Positions 8,825 to 19,182 of a stretch of 64,000 bases of DNA are shown here, piece by piece. The DNA is from Bradyrhizobium cosmicum (lineage in GTDB: Bacteria > Pseudomonadota > Alphaproteobacteria > Rhizobiales > Xanthobacteraceae). Position 1 is the first letter of the stretch. Every line of letters begins with the position of its first letter. A program made the translations under genes and the position numbers. The stretch lies in the NCBI RefSeq assembly GCF_007290395.2, contig NZ_CP041656.2, positions 4,030,001 to 4,094,000 of the forward strand. Direction: 5' to 3'. The notes below the pieces were generated by a model. It worked only from the letters and a program-made list of their open reading frames with translations, had not been told where the DNA came from and made no database searches.

Positions 8825-10351
8825 ATGACTCTTATCAACCTCCGCAATCTCGGCGTGACGCTGAGCGCACCGCTCTTTTCCCAGCTGAACCTCGTCGTCA
8901 ATGCCGGCGACCGAATTGGGCTTGTCGCGGCCAACGGTCGCGGAAAATCCACTCTGCTGCGCTGCATCGCGGGCGCTATGGAAGCGAGCGAAGGTGAGAT
9001 CACCCGATCCCGAGGGCTGATGGTGGGTTATGTCGAGCAGGATGTGCCGGAAGCTCTGATGGATCGGACCTTCTATGCAGCCGTGCTTGAGATGCTCTCC
9101 GCTGACCAACGGCTTGGCGAACGCTGGCGGGTAGATGTGGCGATGGAGTCGCTTGAGGTGCCCGAGACGCTGCGGCAGAGGCCGCTGAAACACCTGAGCG
9201 GCGGCTGGCAGCGGGTTGCCATGCTTGTCCGTGTGCTGGTGACGGAGGCCGACGTGCTGTTGCTCGACGAGCCGACCAACCATCTCGACCTCGCCCGGAT
9301 CGGCCGGCTTGAAAATTGGCTGAACGCGCTGCCGCACGATATGCCCGTCGTCATATCCAGTCACGATCGCGCCTTTCTCGATGCGACCACGAACCGGACG
9401 CTGTTCCTGCGGCCGGAGCAGTCGCAGGTGTTTTCATTGCCCTATACACGGGCGCGGGCCGCACTTCGCGAGGCTGACGCATCGGACGAGCGGCGCTATC
9501 AACGCGACCTGAAGGCCGCCCAGCAACTTCGCCAGCATGCGGCGAAGCTCAACAACATCGGTATCAATTCCGGAAGCGACCTTTTGCTGTCGAAGACCAA
9601 GCAATTGAAGCAGCGCGCCGAGAAGCTGGAACATGTGGCAAAGCCTGCGCATCTCGAACGATCCGCAGGGACGATTAGGCTTGCCAATCGCGGAACGCAC
9701 GCCAAGGTCCTGGTCACGCTGGATGAAGCCGCGGTCGAGACGCCGGATGGCCGGTTGCTGTTCAGGACCGGCAAGCAATTTATCTGCAAGGGCGATCGGA
9801 TCGCGCTGCTGGGGCCGAACGGGGTAGGCAAGACCCGGTTGGTGGCGATGCTGCGCTCGGCAATCGAAAATCCGGGCGCCACCCATGCCGGCATCAAGGC
9901 CACGCAGTCGCTCGTGCTCGGCTATTGCGATCAGGCTCTCGCCCATCTTGTCGATGCCGAAACGCCGGTGCGCGCGCTCATTCGCCGTTTCGATGTCGGC
10001 GATCAGCGTGCGCGCGCGCTGCTCGCAGGCTCCGGCCTCTCGATCGAGATGCAGGGCCGTCCGATCGGCCGGCTTTCCGGCGGACAGAAGGCGCGTCTCG
10101 GCTTGCTGTTGCTGCGGTTGGCCCAGCCCAACTTCTATCTTCTCGATGAGCCGACCAACCATCTGGATATCGAGGGGCAGGAAGCTCTGGAGGACGAATT
10201 GATGGACCATCAGGCAAGCTGCCTGCTGGTCTCACATGACCGCAACTTCGTGCGAACGGTGGGCAATCGGTTCTGGCTGATCGATAGGAAGAAGCTGTTG
10301 GAACTGGATGGGCCGGAGGGGTTCTTTGCATCGGTCGGTGCAACAGGTTAG
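8825..10351 (+). CDS. ABC-F family ATPase (ribosome-associated type, no membrane domain)
   Basis: Protein of 508 residues with two ABC ATPase domains in tandem and no transmembrane segments. Domain 1 has AANGRGKST, LSGGWQR and LLLDEPTNHLD. Domain 2 has GPNGVGKT, LSGGQKARLG and LLDEPTNHLD. ABC-F proteins act on ribosomes as translation factors or as ribosome-protection antibiotic-resistance factors; which applies here cannot be told. The interdomain linker is lysine- and arginine-rich (TKQLKQRAEKLEHVAK), as expected for a ribosomal P-site-reaching linker. I chose the ATG at 8825, where the conserved N terminus TLINLRNLGVTL begins; the longer frame from 8774 adds no conserved sequence. The next gene cluster is a drug-efflux operon, so a resistance role is plausible. 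Confidence 0.9.
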   Translation: MTLINLRNLGVTLSAPLFSQLNLVVNAGDRIGLVAANGRGKSTLLRCIAGAMEASEGEITRSRGLMVGYVEQDVPEALMDRTFYAAVLEMLSADQRLGERWRVDVAMESLEVPETLRQRPLKHLSGGWQRVAMLVRVLVTEADVLLLDEPTNHLDLARIGRLENWLNALPHDMPVVISSHDRAFLDATTNRTLFLRPEQSQVFSLPYTRARAALREADASDERRYQRDLKAAQQLRQHAAKLNNIGINSGSDLLLSKTKQLKQRAEKLEHVAKPAHLERSAGTIRLANRGTHAKVLVTLDEAAVETPDGRLLFRTGKQFICKGDRIALLGPNGVGKTRLVAMLRSAIENPGATHAGIKATQSLVLGYCDQALAHLVDAETPVRALIRRFDVGDQRARALLAGSGLSIEMQGRPIGRLSGGQKARLGLLLLRLAQPNFYLLDEPTNHLDIEGQEALEDELMDHQASCLLVSHDRNFVRTVGNRFWLIDRKKLLELDGPEGFFASVGATG

Positions 10352-10402
10352 CACCGCGGCCCTCCTGTCGCTCTGCGTGCCGACGGTCAGGCCGGCGCGT
10401 GC

Positions 10403-10460
10403 ATGTCTGTTGTTGGCCCGAAACGGACCCGAGCATTTCGGCCGACCATGTCTGCTCCAG
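10403..10460 (+). repeat. Diverged intergenic repeat, copy 3
   Basis: ATGTCTGTTGTTGGCCCGAA at the start resembles the minus-strand sequence of copy 1 (7911-7980) at about 16 of 20 positions. A second ATGTCTG follows at about 10448. It is inferred to belong to the same dispersed family. Confidence 0.35.
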
Positions 10461-10512
10461 GGGGGGAGACACGACATCCCGCTTCGAGTTCGCCGAGATC
10501 AACGGAGGCGAC

Positions 10513-10534
10513 CTCACGCGCGAGATCGCGTGAG
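10513..10534. terminator. Hairpin after the RND efflux operon
   Basis: Perfect 8-base arms ctcacgcg (10513-10520) and cgcgtgag (10527-10534). It lies 19 bases beyond the stop of the minus-strand RND permease gene. There is no T tract, so it may be a weak terminator or an mRNA-stabilising stem. Confidence 0.4.
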
Positions 10535-10553
10535 ATACCGCTCCATGAGGCGG

Positions 10554-13500
10554 CTATTCCGCGGGCTGTGCGGTTGCGACCGGCGTCGAGCTGGCCGCCT
10601 CATCCCGCTTGCCCGGAAATATCCTCCGGACCAGGACGAACAGCGCGGGCACGAAGAAGATGCCGAGACCCGTCGCGGCAATCATGCCGCCGGCGACCCC
10701 GATGCCGACCGCATTCTGGCTGGCGGAGCCCGCGCCTGTCGCCACCGCCAGCGGCAGAACGCCGAGGATGAAGGCGAACGACGTCATCAGGATCGGGCGA
10801 AGGCGCTGACGCGCCGCGTGCAGGGTCGCATCGACGAGGCTGCGGCCGGCGGCGATCTGCTCCAGCGCGAACTCGACGATCAGGATCGCGTTCTTCGAGG
10901 CGAGGCCGATCGTCGTGAGCAGGCCGACCTGGAAATAGACGTCGTTGGCCTGGCTGAAGAACGTTGCCCCGAGCAACGCGCCGAGCACGCCGATCGGTAC
11001 CGTCAGCATCACCGCGAACGGCACCGACCAGCTCTCGTAGAGCGCGGCGAGGCTGAGGAAGACGATCAGCAGCGAGATCGAATAGAGGTACAGCGTCTGG
11101 CTGCCGGTCAGCCGCTCCTGGAACGACAATCCGGTCCATTCGTGGCCGTAGCCCTTGGGCAGCTTCGCCATCTGCTCTTCCACCGCCTGCATGGCGACGC
11201 CCGAGCTGATGCCCTGCCCCGCCTGCCCCTGGAGCTCGACGGCGGCCACGCCATTGTAGCGCTCGAGCCGCGGCGAGCCGAAGCTCCAGCGATTGGTGGC
11301 GAGCGCCGAGAACGGCACCATGGAGCCCGAGGCGTTGCGGACGTACCAGCGGCCGATGTCGCTGGTGTCCATGCGGAAGGGCGCGTCGCTCTGGACATAG
11401 ACCTGCTTGACGCGGCCGCGGTCGATGAAGTCGTTGACATAGGCGCCGCCCCACGCCGCCGACAGCGTGGTGTTGAGATCGCTGAGGCTCACGCCGAGCG
11501 CCGTGGCCTTGGCCTGGTCGACGTCGAGGTTGAATTGCGGCGTGTCGTCCTGGCCGTTCGGCCGCGTCTGCGCCACGCGCTTGTCGGCCGCAAGTTGGCC
11601 GAGCAATTGGTTGCGCGCCTGGATCAGCGCGTCGTGGCCGCCACCGCCGGTATCCTGGAGATAGACGTCGAAGCCGCCGGCATTGCCGAAGCCAGGGATC
11701 GAGGGCGGCAGCACCGCAAACACCATCGCGTCGCGGATCTTTGCGAATGCACCCATGGCGCGGCCGACCACCGCCTGCGCCGAAGCCGCCGCGTCCTTGC
11801 GTTCGTCGAACGGCTTCAGGCTGACGAAGGCAAGAGCGACGTTCTGGCCCTGGCCCGAGAAACTGTAGCCGCTGACCGCGAACACGCCCTGCACGGCGTC
11901 CTTCTCGTTGTCGAGATACTGTCGCTCGACCTGCTTGATCACATCGAGCGTGCGGGTGGCGGTTGCGCCGACCGGCAGCTGGATCAGGGTGATAATCGTC
12001 CCCTGGTCCTCTTCGGGCAGGAACGAGCTCGGCAGCCGCTGGAACAGGAACACCATGCTGGCGACAATGGCCGCGAAGGCGATGATCACTGCCGTGATCC
12101 GTTTGATCGCGGCGCCCGCGGTGCGCTGATAGCCAACGGCCATGCGGTCGAAGCCGCGGTTGAACAGCCCGAAGAAGCCGCGCTGCGCACCGTGATCCCC
12201 AGGCGGCTTCAGGATCGTGGCGCACAAGGCCGGCGTCAGCACCAGCGCCACCAGCACCGAGAGCAGCATCGCCGTGACGATGGTGAGCGCGAACTGCCGA
12301 TAGATGATCCCGACCGAACCGTTGAAGAACGCCATCGGGATAAACACGGCCGAGAGCACGACGCCGATGCCGACCAGCGCGCCGGTGATCTCGCGCATCG
12401 ATTTCTCGGTCGCCTCGCGCGGACCGAGTTTCTCCTCGGCCATGACGCGCTCGACATTCTCGACCACGACGATGGCATCGTCGACCAGGAGGCCGATCGC
12501 CAGCACCATCGCGAACATCGTCAACGTGTTGATCGAATAGCCGGCGAGCGAGAGCACGCCGAACGTACCCAGCAGCACCACCGGCACTGCGATGGTCGGA
12601 ATGAGGGTGGCCCGCCAGCTTTGCAGGAACACGAACATCACGACGAAGACGAGCGCGATCGCCTCGAACAGCGTGTGGATCACCTTCTCGATCGACAGCT
12701 TGACGAACGGCGTGGTGTCGTAGGGATAGATGACGCGAAGCCCCTCCGGCATGGTCGCCGTGAGCTGGGCGATGCGCGCCTTCACCGCTTCGGAGGTCGA
12801 TACCGCATTGGCGCCGGTGGCAAGGCTGATGCCCATGCCTGCGGCGGGCTTTTCGTTGTAACGCGCCGTGGAATCGTAGGACTTGGAGCCGAGCTCGACA
12901 CGCGCGACATCGCCGATGCGCACCGTCTGGCCGGTCGATGCGGTGCGCAGGATGATATCCTTGAACTGCTCGACCGTTTGCAGGCGGCTCTGAGAGGTGA
13001 TGGTGGCATTGAGCTGCTGGCCGCCGACGGCCGGCAGGCCGCCGAGCTGGCCGGACGTGACCTGGGTATTCTGTGCCTGGATCGCAGTGGTGACGTCGCC
13101 GGGCATCAGATTGTATTTGGCAAGCTTGTCCGGGTCGAGCCAGATCCGCATCGCGTATTCGGCGCCGAACAGCTGAACCTGGCCGACGCCGGCGACGCGG
13201 CTTATGGGGTCGTTGATCGATGATGCCACGTAATCGGCGATGTCGCTGGCGCTGAGCCGGCCGTCCTCGGAGACGAAACCAAGCACCAACAAGAAGCTCG
13301 ACGACGACTTCACGACCTTGATGCCCTGCTGCTGCACCACCTGCGGCAGCAAGGGAGTCGCGAGCTGGAGCTTGTTCTGGACCTGGACCTGGGCGATGTC
13401 GGCGTCGGCCTGGTTGGTGAAGGTCAGCGAAATCGACACGGCCCCGGTCGAGGAGCTCGACGACGACATGTATTGCAGATTGTCGAGACCGGTCATGTTC

Positions 13501-13700
13501 TGCTCGATGACCTTGGTCACCGAGTTCTCGGCGGTCTCGGCGTTGGCGCCGGGATAGGTCGCGCTGATCGAGACGACGGTCGGCGCGATCTGCGGATATT
13601 GCGCGATCGGCAGGCGCATGATCGCCAGCACGCCGCCAAGCATGATCAGGATCGCGATGACCCAGGCGAAGATCGGCCGCTTGATGAAGAAGTGTGACAT
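10554..13700 (-). CDS. RND multidrug efflux permease (HAE1/AcrB family)
   Basis: Protein of 1048 residues, the full length of the AcrB/MexB family. It starts with the typical [20 protein letters not shown] and contains the proton-relay pair in [16 protein letters not shown] in TM4. The large periplasmic loops and C-terminal TMs ([20 protein letters not shown]) are intact. It is an inner-membrane, proton-driven pump that works with a periplasmic adaptor and an outer-membrane channel. The adaptor gene ends 5 bases upstream, so the two are one operon. No outer-membrane factor gene is in the cluster, so a channel must be borrowed. Likely substrates are hydrophobic antimicrobials or plant phenolics, by family analogy only. 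Control is by the divergent TetR gene. Confidence 0.95.
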   Translation of the reverse strand: MSHFFIKRPIFAWVIAILIMLGGVLAIMRLPIAQYPQIAPTVVSISATYPGANAETAENSVTKVIEQNMTGLDNLQYMSSSSSSTGAVSISLTFTNQADADIAQVQVQNKLQLATPLLPQVVQQQGIKVVKSSSSFLLVLGFVSEDGRLSASDIADYVASSINDPISRVAGVGQVQLFGAEYAMRIWLDPDKLAKYNLMPGDVTTAIQAQNTQVTSGQLGGLPAVGGQQLNATITSQSRLQTVEQFKDIILRTASTGQTVRIGDVARVELGSKSYDSTARYNEKPAAGMGISLATGANAVSTSEAVKARIAQLTATMPEGLRVIYPYDTTPFVKLSIEKVIHTLFEAIALVFVVMFVFLQSWRATLIPTIAVPVVLLGTFGVLSLAGYSINTLTMFAMVLAIGLLVDDAIVVVENVERVMAEEKLGPREATEKSMREITGALVGIGVVLSAVFIPMAFFNGSVGIIYRQFALTIVTAMLLSVLVALVLTPALCATILKPPGDHGAQRGFFGLFNRGFDRMAVGYQRTAGAAIKRITAVIIAFAAIVASMVFLFQRLPSSFLPEEDQGTIITLIQLPVGATATRTLDVIKQVERQYLDNEKDAVQGVFAVSGYSFSGQGQNVALAFVSLKPFDERKDAAASAQAVVGRAMGAFAKIRDAMVFAVLPPSIPGFGNAGGFDVYLQDTGGGGHDALIQARNQLLGQLAADKRVAQTRPNGQDDTPQFNLDVDQAKATALGVSLSDLNTTLSAAWGGAYVNDFIDRGRVKQVYVQSDAPFRMDTSDIGRWYVRNASGSMVPFSALATNRWSFGSPRLERYNGVAAVELQGQAGQGISSGVAMQAVEEQMAKLPKGYGHEWTGLSFQERLTGSQTLYLYSISLLIVFLSLAALYESWSVPFAVMLTVPIGVLGALLGATFFSQANDVYFQVGLLTTIGLASKNAILIVEFALEQIAAGRSLVDATLHAARQRLRPILMTSFAFILGVLPLAVATGAGSASQNAVGIGVAGGMIAATGLGIFFVPALFVLVRRIFPGKRDEAASSTPVATAQPAE

Positions 13701-13705
13701 GACGT

Positions 13706-14914
13706 TTATTGCCCGGCTGTGACGGGCGCGGGCCGCGCATCGGCCTGCCGCGTCGGGTTCACCGTGAGACCGCTCGCCGGATCAACCGCGACCTCGACGG
13801 TCTTCACCGCCGCGCCGGGACGCGCCTTCTGCGTGCCATCAACGACCAGGCGATCGCCGGATTTGGCGCCCGACTGCACCAGCCAGTTGCCGTCGACCCC
13901 CTCGCCCAGATCCAGCGTGCGCTGCTCGATCTTGCCGTCCTTGTCGACGAACATCGCGACCGCCTGCCCGAGCGGATTGCGCGAGACAGCTCGCTGCGGC
14001 ACCAGGATCGCGGCCGGATCGACGCCGGCAATCACGCGTGCGCGCACATACATGCCGGGCAGCAGCGCCCGCTCGGGATTGGCGAAGATCGCGCGCGAGG
14101 AGACCGAGCCGGTGTTCTCGTTGACGCTTGCATCGGTGAAACCGTACTTGCCCTTGTGGCCGTAGGTCTTGCCGTTCTCCATCAGCAATTCGACCTGGAC
14201 GCCATCGGCCGGACGCTTCAGCTTTCCGCTCGCGATCTGGCTGCGCAGCCGCTCCATCTCCGAGGTCGACTGGTCGAGATCGACGTAGACAGGGTCGAGC
14301 TGCTGGATCGTGGTCATCGCGGTCGCCTGGCTCGCCGTGACAAGCGCGCCGGGCGTGATGGTCGACTTGCCGATCCGGCCCGAGATCGATGCGGTGACCT
14401 TGGTGCGGTCCAGCGAGATCGCGGCGGTGTCGCGGTTGGCCTGCGCCGCGTGCAGGTCGGCCTCGCCCTGCTTGTAGGCGGCAACCGCATCGTCGACGTC
14501 CTGCTGGCTCGCCGCGTTGGTCTGGAGAAGCTGGGTCTTACGCTGGGCCTTCAGCTTCACGCTGACGAGCGTTGCCTCCGCCTTCTGCACCGCGGCGTCG
14601 GCGCTCGCCAATGCCGCCTTGTACTGGACGGGATCAATCTCATAGAGCTGAGCGCCCTCCTTGACCTCGGTCCCTTCGACGAAATCGCGCTTGAGCAGGA
14701 TGCCGGTGACCTGGGGACGCACCTCCGAGACCTGATAGGCAACGACGCGGCCCGGCAGGACCGTCGAGATCTTGGCCTCCTGCGGCTTCAACGTGACGAC
14801 GCCGACTTCAGGCGCCATCTGTTGCGCGACCGGCGCCTGGCTCTGCTCGCCGCAGGCCGCGAGCGACAGCAAGGCGAACAACGGAACAATGCGGACGACC
14901 GGGGCAAGCATCAT
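13706..14914 (-). CDS. RND efflux periplasmic adaptor lipoprotein (AcrA family)
   Basis: Protein of 402 residues. The N-terminal signal ends in the lipobox SLAAC-GEQ, so it should be lipid-anchored in the periplasm. Conserved adaptor segments follow: [20 protein letters not shown] and [20 protein letters not shown] around the coiled-coil hairpin, then a C-terminal membrane-proximal region. It bridges the RND pump and an outer-membrane channel. Two adjacent ATGs (14914 and 14911) could start it; upstream frame without conserved sequence is excluded. It is the first gene of the efflux operon, immediately behind the tandem operators. Confidence 0.93.
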   Translation of the reverse strand: MMLAPVVRIVPLFALLSLAACGEQSQAPVAQQMAPEVGVVTLKPQEAKISTVLPGRVVAYQVSEVRPQVTGILLKRDFVEGTEVKEGAQLYEIDPVQYKAALASADAAVQKAEATLVSVKLKAQRKTQLLQTNAASQQDVDDAVAAYKQGEADLHAAQANRDTAAISLDRTKVTASISGRIGKSTITPGALVTASQATAMTTIQQLDPVYVDLDQSTSEMERLRSQIASGKLKRPADGVQVELLMENGKTYGHKGKYGFTDASVNENTGSVSSRAIFANPERALLPGMYVRARVIAGVDPAAILVPQRAVSRNPLGQAVAMFVDKDGKIEQRTLDLGEGVDGNWLVQSGAKSGDRLVVDGTQKARPGAAVKTVEVAVDPASGLTVNPTRQADARPAPVTAGQ

Positions 14915-14973
14915 GACTATCCATGGACGATTTGGCCAACACTGCCGATGCGGCGATCTGGCTGGAAACATTA

Positions 14974-15013
14974 GGAAACTATGCAGTTTCATTCTGGAAA
15001 CTTGGTAGTTTCC
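14974..15013. promoter_or_regulatory. Tandem TetR-type operators between efflux operon and its regulator
   Basis: Site 1 is ggaaact-atgc-agtttca (14974-14991) and site 2 is ggaaact-tggt-agtttcc (14996-15013), the latter a perfect palindrome. Their centres are 22 bp apart, two helical turns, so two dimers would bind the same face. A third half-site ggaaac lies at 14964-14969. A minus-strand TTGACT (15022-15027) places site 2 over the efflux promoter spacer and -10 area. The regulator's own start is 83 bases away, so autoregulation is likely. Confidence 0.72.
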
Positions 15014-15096
15014 TTCCTCGAAGTCAAGTGATAGGCTGGCGGCAGAATTCCGGATCAAGCGGTCGTGATGCAGTGGATGTTTAACGGCAGGTTTAC

Positions 15097-15774
15097 ATGA
15101 CGAGCCAATCCAGCAGTCGCAGGCGTACCGGCGGCGGCACGCGTTCGGAGCGGGAGAGACGGGACCTCGACCTCCCTGCCCCGAATGCGCGCATGATGCA
15201 GTTGCTGGCGGCAGCGAAGGCCACTTTCACCAGCAAGGGTTTTGCCGCGACCACGATGGATGACATCGCCGGCGCAGCCGGGATGTCGAAGAAGACGCTC
15301 TACAAATTGTTCGAGAGCAAGACCGAGCTATTCCGGGCCATGCTGCTGCGCAGCCTGCCCGAGGCCCATTTCGCAAACCCTCCCTTGTCAGGATCGCCGA
15401 CCGCGCAGCTACGAACCGCACTCCGCAGAATTGCGGACGTGGTGCTCGCGCCCAGCGAAATCGCACTGCACCGCCTGATCATCGGCGAGCGCCAGGCCTC
15501 ACCGGACCTCGGCCGCATGTTCGCGGAGGTTATCATGGAGAGCGGCCCCGACGACGTGGCAGGCCTGCTCGAAACTGTCAGGCTTGAACCGCGCCTCGAA
15601 GGCGTGCCGCTCCGCGCCGTCGCCGAAATGCTGCTGGGAATGGTGTTCAGCCACGATCATTTCAGGCTGCTCACCGACGACGGATTCCGCCTCAACCGCC
15701 GTCTGCTGGACAAGCGGATCGATCTTGCGATTGCGATGTTCTGTGTGCCGGAAGATCACTCTGCCAAGCCGTAA
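15097..15774 (+). CDS. TetR/AcrR-family repressor of the efflux operon
   Basis: Protein of 225 residues. A disordered basic N-terminal tail of about 30 residues precedes the TetR helix-turn-helix (MDDIAGAAGMSKKTLYKLFE, near residues 50-70). The C-terminal part is a variable ligand-binding domain of the AcrR type. It is divergent from the efflux operon, and two matched palindromes lie between the genes. It most likely represses both transcripts until an inducer binds. The inducer is unknown. Confidence 0.9.
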   Translation: MTSQSSSRRRTGGGTRSERERRDLDLPAPNARMMQLLAAAKATFTSKGFAATTMDDIAGAAGMSKKTLYKLFESKTELFRAMLLRSLPEAHFANPPLSGSPTAQLRTALRRIADVVLAPSEIALHRLIIGERQASPDLGRMFAEVIMESGPDDVAGLLETVRLEPRLEGVPLRAVAEMLLGMVFSHDHFRLLTDDGFRLNRRLLDKRIDLAIAMFCVPEDHSAKP

Positions 15775-15814
15775 GTTCTGCATGGCATACCGGTTCGATC
15801 CCGGGCCTGAGCTG

Positions 15815-18800
15815 TCAGCCGCGCGGGCGCTCCTGGAGGTCGCACATCAGCCTGATGGCATCCGAGCGATCCCCGCCCTCCGGCTGACCGGCGAAGAATT
15901 GCAATTCGTGCTGCAGCAGCGTGCGGGCGCCCTCGGTCTGACCTTTGGTAACGAGCAATCCGGCAAGACCCACCGCGGCGCGCAAGCCGAATCCGCGCTG
16001 GCCACGCCGGTGGGCGAGCGCGTGGGCCTGCTTGAAATTCTGTTCGGCGAGCCCGGTGTCGTTGATTTGCGCATGTGATGCAAATCGCCCTTCGATACGC
16101 AGGCACTCGGCCTCGTACCAGTAATTGCCGCCCCGCCCGAAGACATTGCGCGCCTGATCGAGACAACGTCGGGCGTCCGCCAGCCTGTCGGAGCGGACAT
16201 AGGCTTCCGCGAGCCAGCAAAGGTACCATGGCAGCTGGTAGACGACGTGCGCCATCTGCAGGAAATCGCGCTGCTTCTCGAGCACGTCGATGCCTTCCGC
16301 CAGCCGGCCGCTTTCAATGTCGGCCCAACCGAGGAATGTCCGCGCCACCGAAATCCACAGCGGCAGCTCCCGTCTGATCGCCCCCTCGAGCGTCCGCTGT
16401 GCGAGCGCCCGCACCGTCTGGACGTCCCGCTCCAGCGTGTAGAGCATGCAGACATGCGCGTAGGCGTAGCCGAGGGTATGGGCATGCGCCAATTGCTGCG
16501 CGTGCTTAAGTGCCTCCCGGCCATGCTTGATCGCATCAGTCACCCGGCCCACCAGCCAGCAGCATATGCACAGGTTGGACAGACTGGTGACCTGCACATC
16601 CGTGCCGTACGTCACGGCCGTCGCACGGTCGGCGGCAGCATCGTAGAGCTTGACCGCCCGGTCGAGATGGACGCAGGCCTGCTCAGTCTCCCCGTCGAGC
16701 AACGACGTGCCGAGCAGCCGGTGGCCGACCATCCGATCGGCCCTCGTTCCCTTTTGCTCGGCGAGAGTCAGAAAGTCCTGCGCCAGCGTGCCCGCCTCGC
16801 GAACGTTGCTTGCGACGCGTAAATAGGACCATCTTGCGTACAGCGCCGGAAAGATGCGCGTATCGTTGTCGAGAGCGCGGCACAGATCGATGGCACGACT
16901 GCTCACATCCGCGACCGCATCCGCGCCAAATCCCCGCAATGCGATCGTCGGCCCGATCAGCGCGATCTGGACGTTCAGCTCCAGATTATCCCGCTCAAGT
17001 CCCGCTGGAAGCCTCCGGATCTCCTCGAGCGCCATGTTGAGCTCGGCGATCGCCTCCAGATTTGCCGAACGTTCCGCTGCCTGCTGGGCCGCCTTGAGCC
17101 GCATCTGCGCCGCTCGGGAGGTGCGTCCGGCCTCGGATAAATGCTGCGCGAGATAGCCTGGTTCCGTGATGGCAACTTCGGGCAGATGGAGTTCGATCTC
17201 CGCAGCCACGCGGTCGTGCAGTTCCCGTCTCTGGCGCTTGAGAAGCGAATAATAGGCGACGTCACGGACCAGGGCGTGCTTGAAGGAATAGACCTTTTCG
17301 TCGTCGTCGCGCTCAAGCCCGATCAATCCAGACGCCCGCAGGCGCTCGAGGGCGGGGTCGAGGGCGTCCTGAAGCTCACCCGCAACGGCAGCAAGAAGCC
17401 GATGCGGAAAGCTTCGGCCAATCACCGACGCGAGCTGCGCGACCGCCTTGGCATTTCCGAGCCGCTCGAGACGCAGCATCAAGGAATCGTAGAGCGCCGA
17501 CGGCACCTCCGAAGGCCCGCTGGCGCCGACCGTCCTGACGCCCGGATCGAGCTGGCCGGTCTCGACGGCTGCAGCCGCCAACTCCTCCACGAACAGCGGC
17601 ACACCGTCTGATCGCGCGACGATCTGCTGGATCAACTGGCTTGACAGCTGCTTGTCGCGAACGACCGATCCGGCGAGATCGCGGCATTGCTCGTCGTCAA
17701 GGCGCTGAAGCACGATGCGCAGGATCGTCGGCGAGACGTTGCCGATGATGGACGACCGGCTAGTGACGACCAGGAGAGACCGCGTGCCATCGACCTGGCC
17801 GGCAATGCGCTCGATGATCTCGATCGTCGAGGGATCGGCCCAGTGAAAATCTTCAACCAGGATCAGGCTGGCCTCGCCGCGCGACTGCGAGGTCAACAAC
17901 CGCACGGCCGCATCGCGCGTTTTACGGCGCTGCTCATGCGCGTCGGGAATTGTCGGGCCTGACACCATCGGCACCGGTAAACCGAGCATCCGGCCGATCA
18001 GCGTCAACTGCTCCTCGTCGCCGCCGGACGTCGCGGCCATGAAATCACGCAGACGCGCCGAATTCACCTCGGCGTCCTCGTCCCTGGCAATGCCAATGCG
18101 TTGCTCCAGAGCTCTGATGATCGGGTATAACGGCGTGTTCTGATGCGGAGCGGAAGCCTGGATCGCCAGGATCAGATCATCCGGCAATGCGGCCCTGTCG
18201 ATCAGCTCCAACGCCAGGCGCGACTTGCCGATCCCGGGCTCCCCGGTGATCTCCACCGTACGCCCCTGCCCGGTCGTCGCCAGCTCCCAAGCCTGCAGCA
18301 ACTGGCCGAGTTCAGTCACCCTGTCGATGAGGCGCGAGGCATTGCGGTGGCGGGCGCGATGGCCGGCGCCATCTTTCGGCGTCTCGCCCGCGACGAGAAA
18401 GACCTCGACCTTGCGCGACAATCCCTTGAGCGACCGCATGCCGAGCGGCTGCAAGGCGAATTCGCCGCGCAGGAGACGCCTGGTCTCACCACTGATCACG
18501 AGCGAATTGGGCTCGCCCATTTCCAGCAAGCGGAATGCGATGTTGGGCGTCTCGCCGACGATCTCCGTCGCATCGTGCACATGGCCGGGCCCCGCCTTGC
18601 CGATCACCGCGACACCCGTATGGACCCCGATCCGAACGCGAAGCGGTTCCTGGATCGCCGCCGTGGCGCGTTCGCTCAATTCTTGAAGTTCGCGCAGCAA
18701 CGTCAGGCCAACGCGGACCGCACTCTCCGCTTCGTTCTCCGAAGTAAGCGGATAGCCGAATTCCGCACGAATACCGTCGCCGATGTAGTTGACGACGCTG

Positions 18801-18967
18801 CCACCGGCATTGCTGATGCATCGCGAGCTTATCGCTTGGAATTCCAGCAATAATTCTCGCAAATCCTCGATGTCGCAGCGCTCGGAGAGGCCCGTTGAAT
18901 CAACGACGTCGCAGAACAGGACGGTCAGTTGGCGGCGTTCGGTTACTCTGTCTTGAGACTCGTCCAT
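15815..18967 (-). CDS. Class III nucleotide cyclase fused to AAA ATPase and TPR-like region
   Basis: Protein of 1050 residues in three parts. Residues about 12-185 form a class III adenylate/guanylate cyclase domain with both metal aspartates (LFCDVVDSTG, YIGDG) and the Asn-Arg pair near NIAFRL, so it should be active. Residues about 210-600 form a STAND-like ATPase with Walker A GEPGIGKSR and a Walker B-like LILVEDFHWADPS. The rest is helical repeat sequence of TPR type (QLAHAHTLGYAYAHVCM and similar). No membrane segment is visible. Such proteins are thought to couple ligand or partner sensing on the repeats to cNMP synthesis. GGGA lies 7 bases before the ATG at 18967; a GTG at 18970 is adjacent. 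No output gene is nearby. Confidence 0.9.
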   Translation of the reverse strand: MDESQDRVTERRQLTVLFCDVVDSTGLSERCDIEDLRELLLEFQAISSRCISNAGGSVVNYIGDGIRAEFGYPLTSENEAESAVRVGLTLLRELQELSERATAAIQEPLRVRIGVHTGVAVIGKAGPGHVHDATEIVGETPNIAFRLLEMGEPNSLVISGETRRLLRGEFALQPLGMRSLKGLSRKVEVFLVAGETPKDGAGHRARHRNASRLIDRVTELGQLLQAWELATTGQGRTVEITGEPGIGKSRLALELIDRAALPDDLILAIQASAPHQNTPLYPIIRALEQRIGIARDEDAEVNSARLRDFMAATSGGDEEQLTLIGRMLGLPVPMVSGPTIPDAHEQRRKTRDAAVRLLTSQSRGEASLILVEDFHWADPSTIEIIERIAGQVDGTRSLLVVTSRSSIIGNVSPTILRIVLQRLDDEQCRDLAGSVVRDKQLSSQLIQQIVARSDGVPLFVEELAAAAVETGQLDPGVRTVGASGPSEVPSALYDSLMLRLERLGNAKAVAQLASVIGRSFPHRLLAAVAGELQDALDPALERLRASGLIGLERDDDEKVYSFKHALVRDVAYYSLLKRQRRELHDRVAAEIELHLPEVAITEPGYLAQHLSEAGRTSRAAQMRLKAAQQAAERSANLEAIAELNMALEEIRRLPAGLERDNLELNVQIALIGPTIALRGFGADAVADVSSRAIDLCRALDNDTRIFPALYARWSYLRVASNVREAGTLAQDFLTLAEQKGTRADRMVGHRLLGTSLLDGETEQACVHLDRAVKLYDAAADRATAVTYGTDVQVTSLSNLCICCWLVGRVTDAIKHGREALKHAQQLAHAHTLGYAYAHVCMLYTLERDVQTVRALAQRTLEGAIRRELPLWISVARTFLGWADIESGRLAEGIDVLEKQRDFLQMAHVVYQLPWYLCWLAEAYVRSDRLADARRCLDQARNVFGRGGNYWYEAECLRIEGRFASHAQINDTGLAEQNFKQAHALAHRRGQRGFGLRAAVGLAGLLVTKGQTEGARTLLQHELQFFAGQPEGGDRSDAIRLMCDLQERPRG

Positions 18968-19182
18968 CACTCATCCCGGAATTCTGACAATGTTCCGCGG
19001 TTCGATTTGGCGCCGCTGCCATCTTTCCTGAGCGTCCAGAGATTGCACCCTTCTCCCGAGAGAAGTCCACGCTGCAGTGACCGATATTCGGTCAGCCATA
19101 CTGTCCCGTCACAACGACGACAGTCCCAATCCAGATCAGAAGGCACGCTTCGTCTGACGGCTCTGAGCCAGTCCTGACGGGC

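Noticed and set aside
8281..9003. Upstream half of the long minus-strand frame ending at 8005
   Set aside because: It overlaps the ABC-F gene and crosses the inverted repeat. The residues are Arg/Ser/Pro-rich and show no motif.
10308..13223. 971-codon plus-strand reading frame
   Set aside because: It is antisense to the RND permease, is extremely rich in Arg, Asp, His and Glu, and has no recognisable motif. It is a GC-bias shadow.
10600..13740. 1046-codon minus-strand frame in a second reading frame
   Set aside because: It overlaps the RND permease out of frame and is Arg/Pro-rich without family features.
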